DNA of 6,171 nt from Deltaproteobacteria bacterium (GTDB taxonomy: Bacteria > Myxococcota > Myxococcia > Myxococcales > 40CM-4-68-19). A program made the translations under genes and the position numbers. The stretch covers positions 1 to 6,171 of the forward strand of contig JAFEBC010000223.1 in assembly GCA_018266095.1 (NCBI GenBank), written 5' to 3'. How positions within the stretch are numbered: the first letter of the stretch is position 1; each line of letters starts with the position of its first letter. Positions 5,802-6,171 of the stretch are shown one piece after another. Below the pieces are notes generated by a model. It saw nothing but the letters and a program-made list of their open reading frames with translations. It was not told the DNA's origin and did not search any database.

Positions 5802-6171
5802 ATGTCCACTCGGAATCTCTGGTTCGTCGCTGGCACCGCGGTGCTGGCCCTCTTCGTGGCCTGCGCGACTGGGAAGCCGGCGACCGGCGGCTCGCCGGCC
5901 TCGGGCGGCAAGAAGCTCATCATCGTCGGCATCAACGACACGCACGGCTCGATCCTCTCCGCGCCCGCGCCCAAGCGCCTGCAGAAGATCACCAACGCGG
6001 ACGTGGGCGGCGCGGACTGGTTCGGCGGCTACATGACCGCCTTGCGCGCCGACGCCAAGGAGAAGGGCAACGAGGTCATCATCCTCGACGGCGGCGACCT
6101 CTTCCAGGGCACGCTCATCTCCAACCAGTTCCAGGGCAAGTCGGTCGTCGACGTCTACAACCAGATCGGCG
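5802..6171 (+). CDS. Lipoprotein 5'-nucleotidase / calcineurin-like metallophosphatase, 5' part (3' end outside window)
   Basis: The first 123 codons of an exported UshA-type phosphoesterase, expected to hydrolyse nucleotides or related phosphoesters at the cell envelope using two metal ions. The N-terminus is a lipoprotein-type signal peptide (Arg4, hydrophobic 6-20, LFVAC with Cys21; Phe at -3 is off consensus), followed by a flexible Gly/Ser/Pro linker about 22-36. The catalytic domain starts at KKLIIVGINDTHGSI: Asp46 and His48 match the family's first metal-binding motif. EVIILDGGDLFQGT about 91-104 supplies Asp99, expected to bridge the two metals. The trailing SVVDVYNQIG normally leads into the GNHEFD motif, which falls beyond the edge. 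The UshA C-terminal substrate domain would also be outside, so substrate is open; bacterial relatives include 2',3'-cyclic phosphodiesterases and sugar-nucleotide hydrolases. It is separated from the barrel gene by 135 bases with hairpins, so it probably has its own transcript. Confidence 0.9.
   Translation, partial: MSTRNLWFVAGTAVLALFVACATGKPATGGSPASGGKKLIIVGINDTHGSILSAPAPKRLQKITNADVGGADWFGGYMTALRADAKEKGNEVIILDGGDLFQGTLISNQFQGKSVVDVYNQIG

Noticed and set aside
5794..6036. Open frame overlapping the nucleotidase start in another + frame
   Set aside because: Ser/Arg/Ala-rich translation without motifs; the frame starting at 5802 carries the NDTHG and GGD phosphoesterase motifs.
1..6171. tRNA, rRNA, insertion sequence or phage signals
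   Set aside because: No cloverleaf-like stretch, conserved rRNA segment, transposase or integrase motif, or terminal inverted repeat was seen on either strand.

Overview
The window looks like chromosomal DNA from a very GC-rich Gram-negative bacterium, most plausibly a member of the Myxococcota (myxobacteria or relatives). The basis is strong G/C preference at third codon positions, two lipoprotein-type signal peptides, a TonB-family protein with the Pro-rich plus Gly-rich spacer and paired C-terminal cysteines familiar from that group, and an Oar-like outer-membrane TonB-dependent protein with an N-terminal carboxypeptidase-regulatory-like domain. The taxonomic call is an inference from protein style; no rRNA or other marker gene is present.

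Layout. (1) Positions 1-581, + strand: the 3' part of a membrane fatty acyl desaturase (acyl-CoA delta-9 type), cut by the window edge. (2) Positions 582-713: a short convergent gap with terminator-like hairpins. (3) Positions 714-1454, - strand: a TonB-like energy transducer. (4) Positions 1455-1720: a divergent intergenic region that must carry the promoters for the TonB gene (leftward) and for the lipoprotein gene (rightward). It contains a 9-bp inverted repeat and a start-codon hairpin. (5) Positions 1721-2755, + strand: an unrecognised secreted lipoprotein. (6) Positions 2790-5666, + strand: a 958-residue Oar-like TonB-dependent outer-membrane protein, 34 bp after the lipoprotein and probably in the same operon. 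(7) Positions 5667-5801: a hairpin-rich gap. (8) Positions 5802-6171, + strand: the 5' end of a lipoprotein 5'-nucleotidase/metallophosphatase, cut by the right edge.

How the parts may work together. The centre reads as a compact envelope-transport module. A TonB-like protein, anchored in the inner membrane, faces away from a lipoprotein plus TonB-dependent barrel pair across a shared promoter region. The simplest model is that the lipoprotein is a surface or periplasmic partner of the barrel and that the divergent TonB supplies the energy coupling; exbB/exbD-like partners are not in the window. The substrate cannot be read from the sequence. The downstream phosphatase could release nutrients such as phosphate or nucleosides in the same compartment, but hairpins separate it from the module and it may be independent. 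The desaturase is probably unrelated housekeeping membrane-lipid metabolism.

The most interesting points are the unrecognised lipoprotein paired with the barrel, a shared hairpin core (TCGAGC-NNN-GCTCGA) in two different gaps, the paired cysteines in the TonB C-terminal domain and in two predicted barrel loops, and an unusual non-aromatic C-terminus on the barrel protein. I see no mobile element, CRISPR array, tRNA or rRNA.
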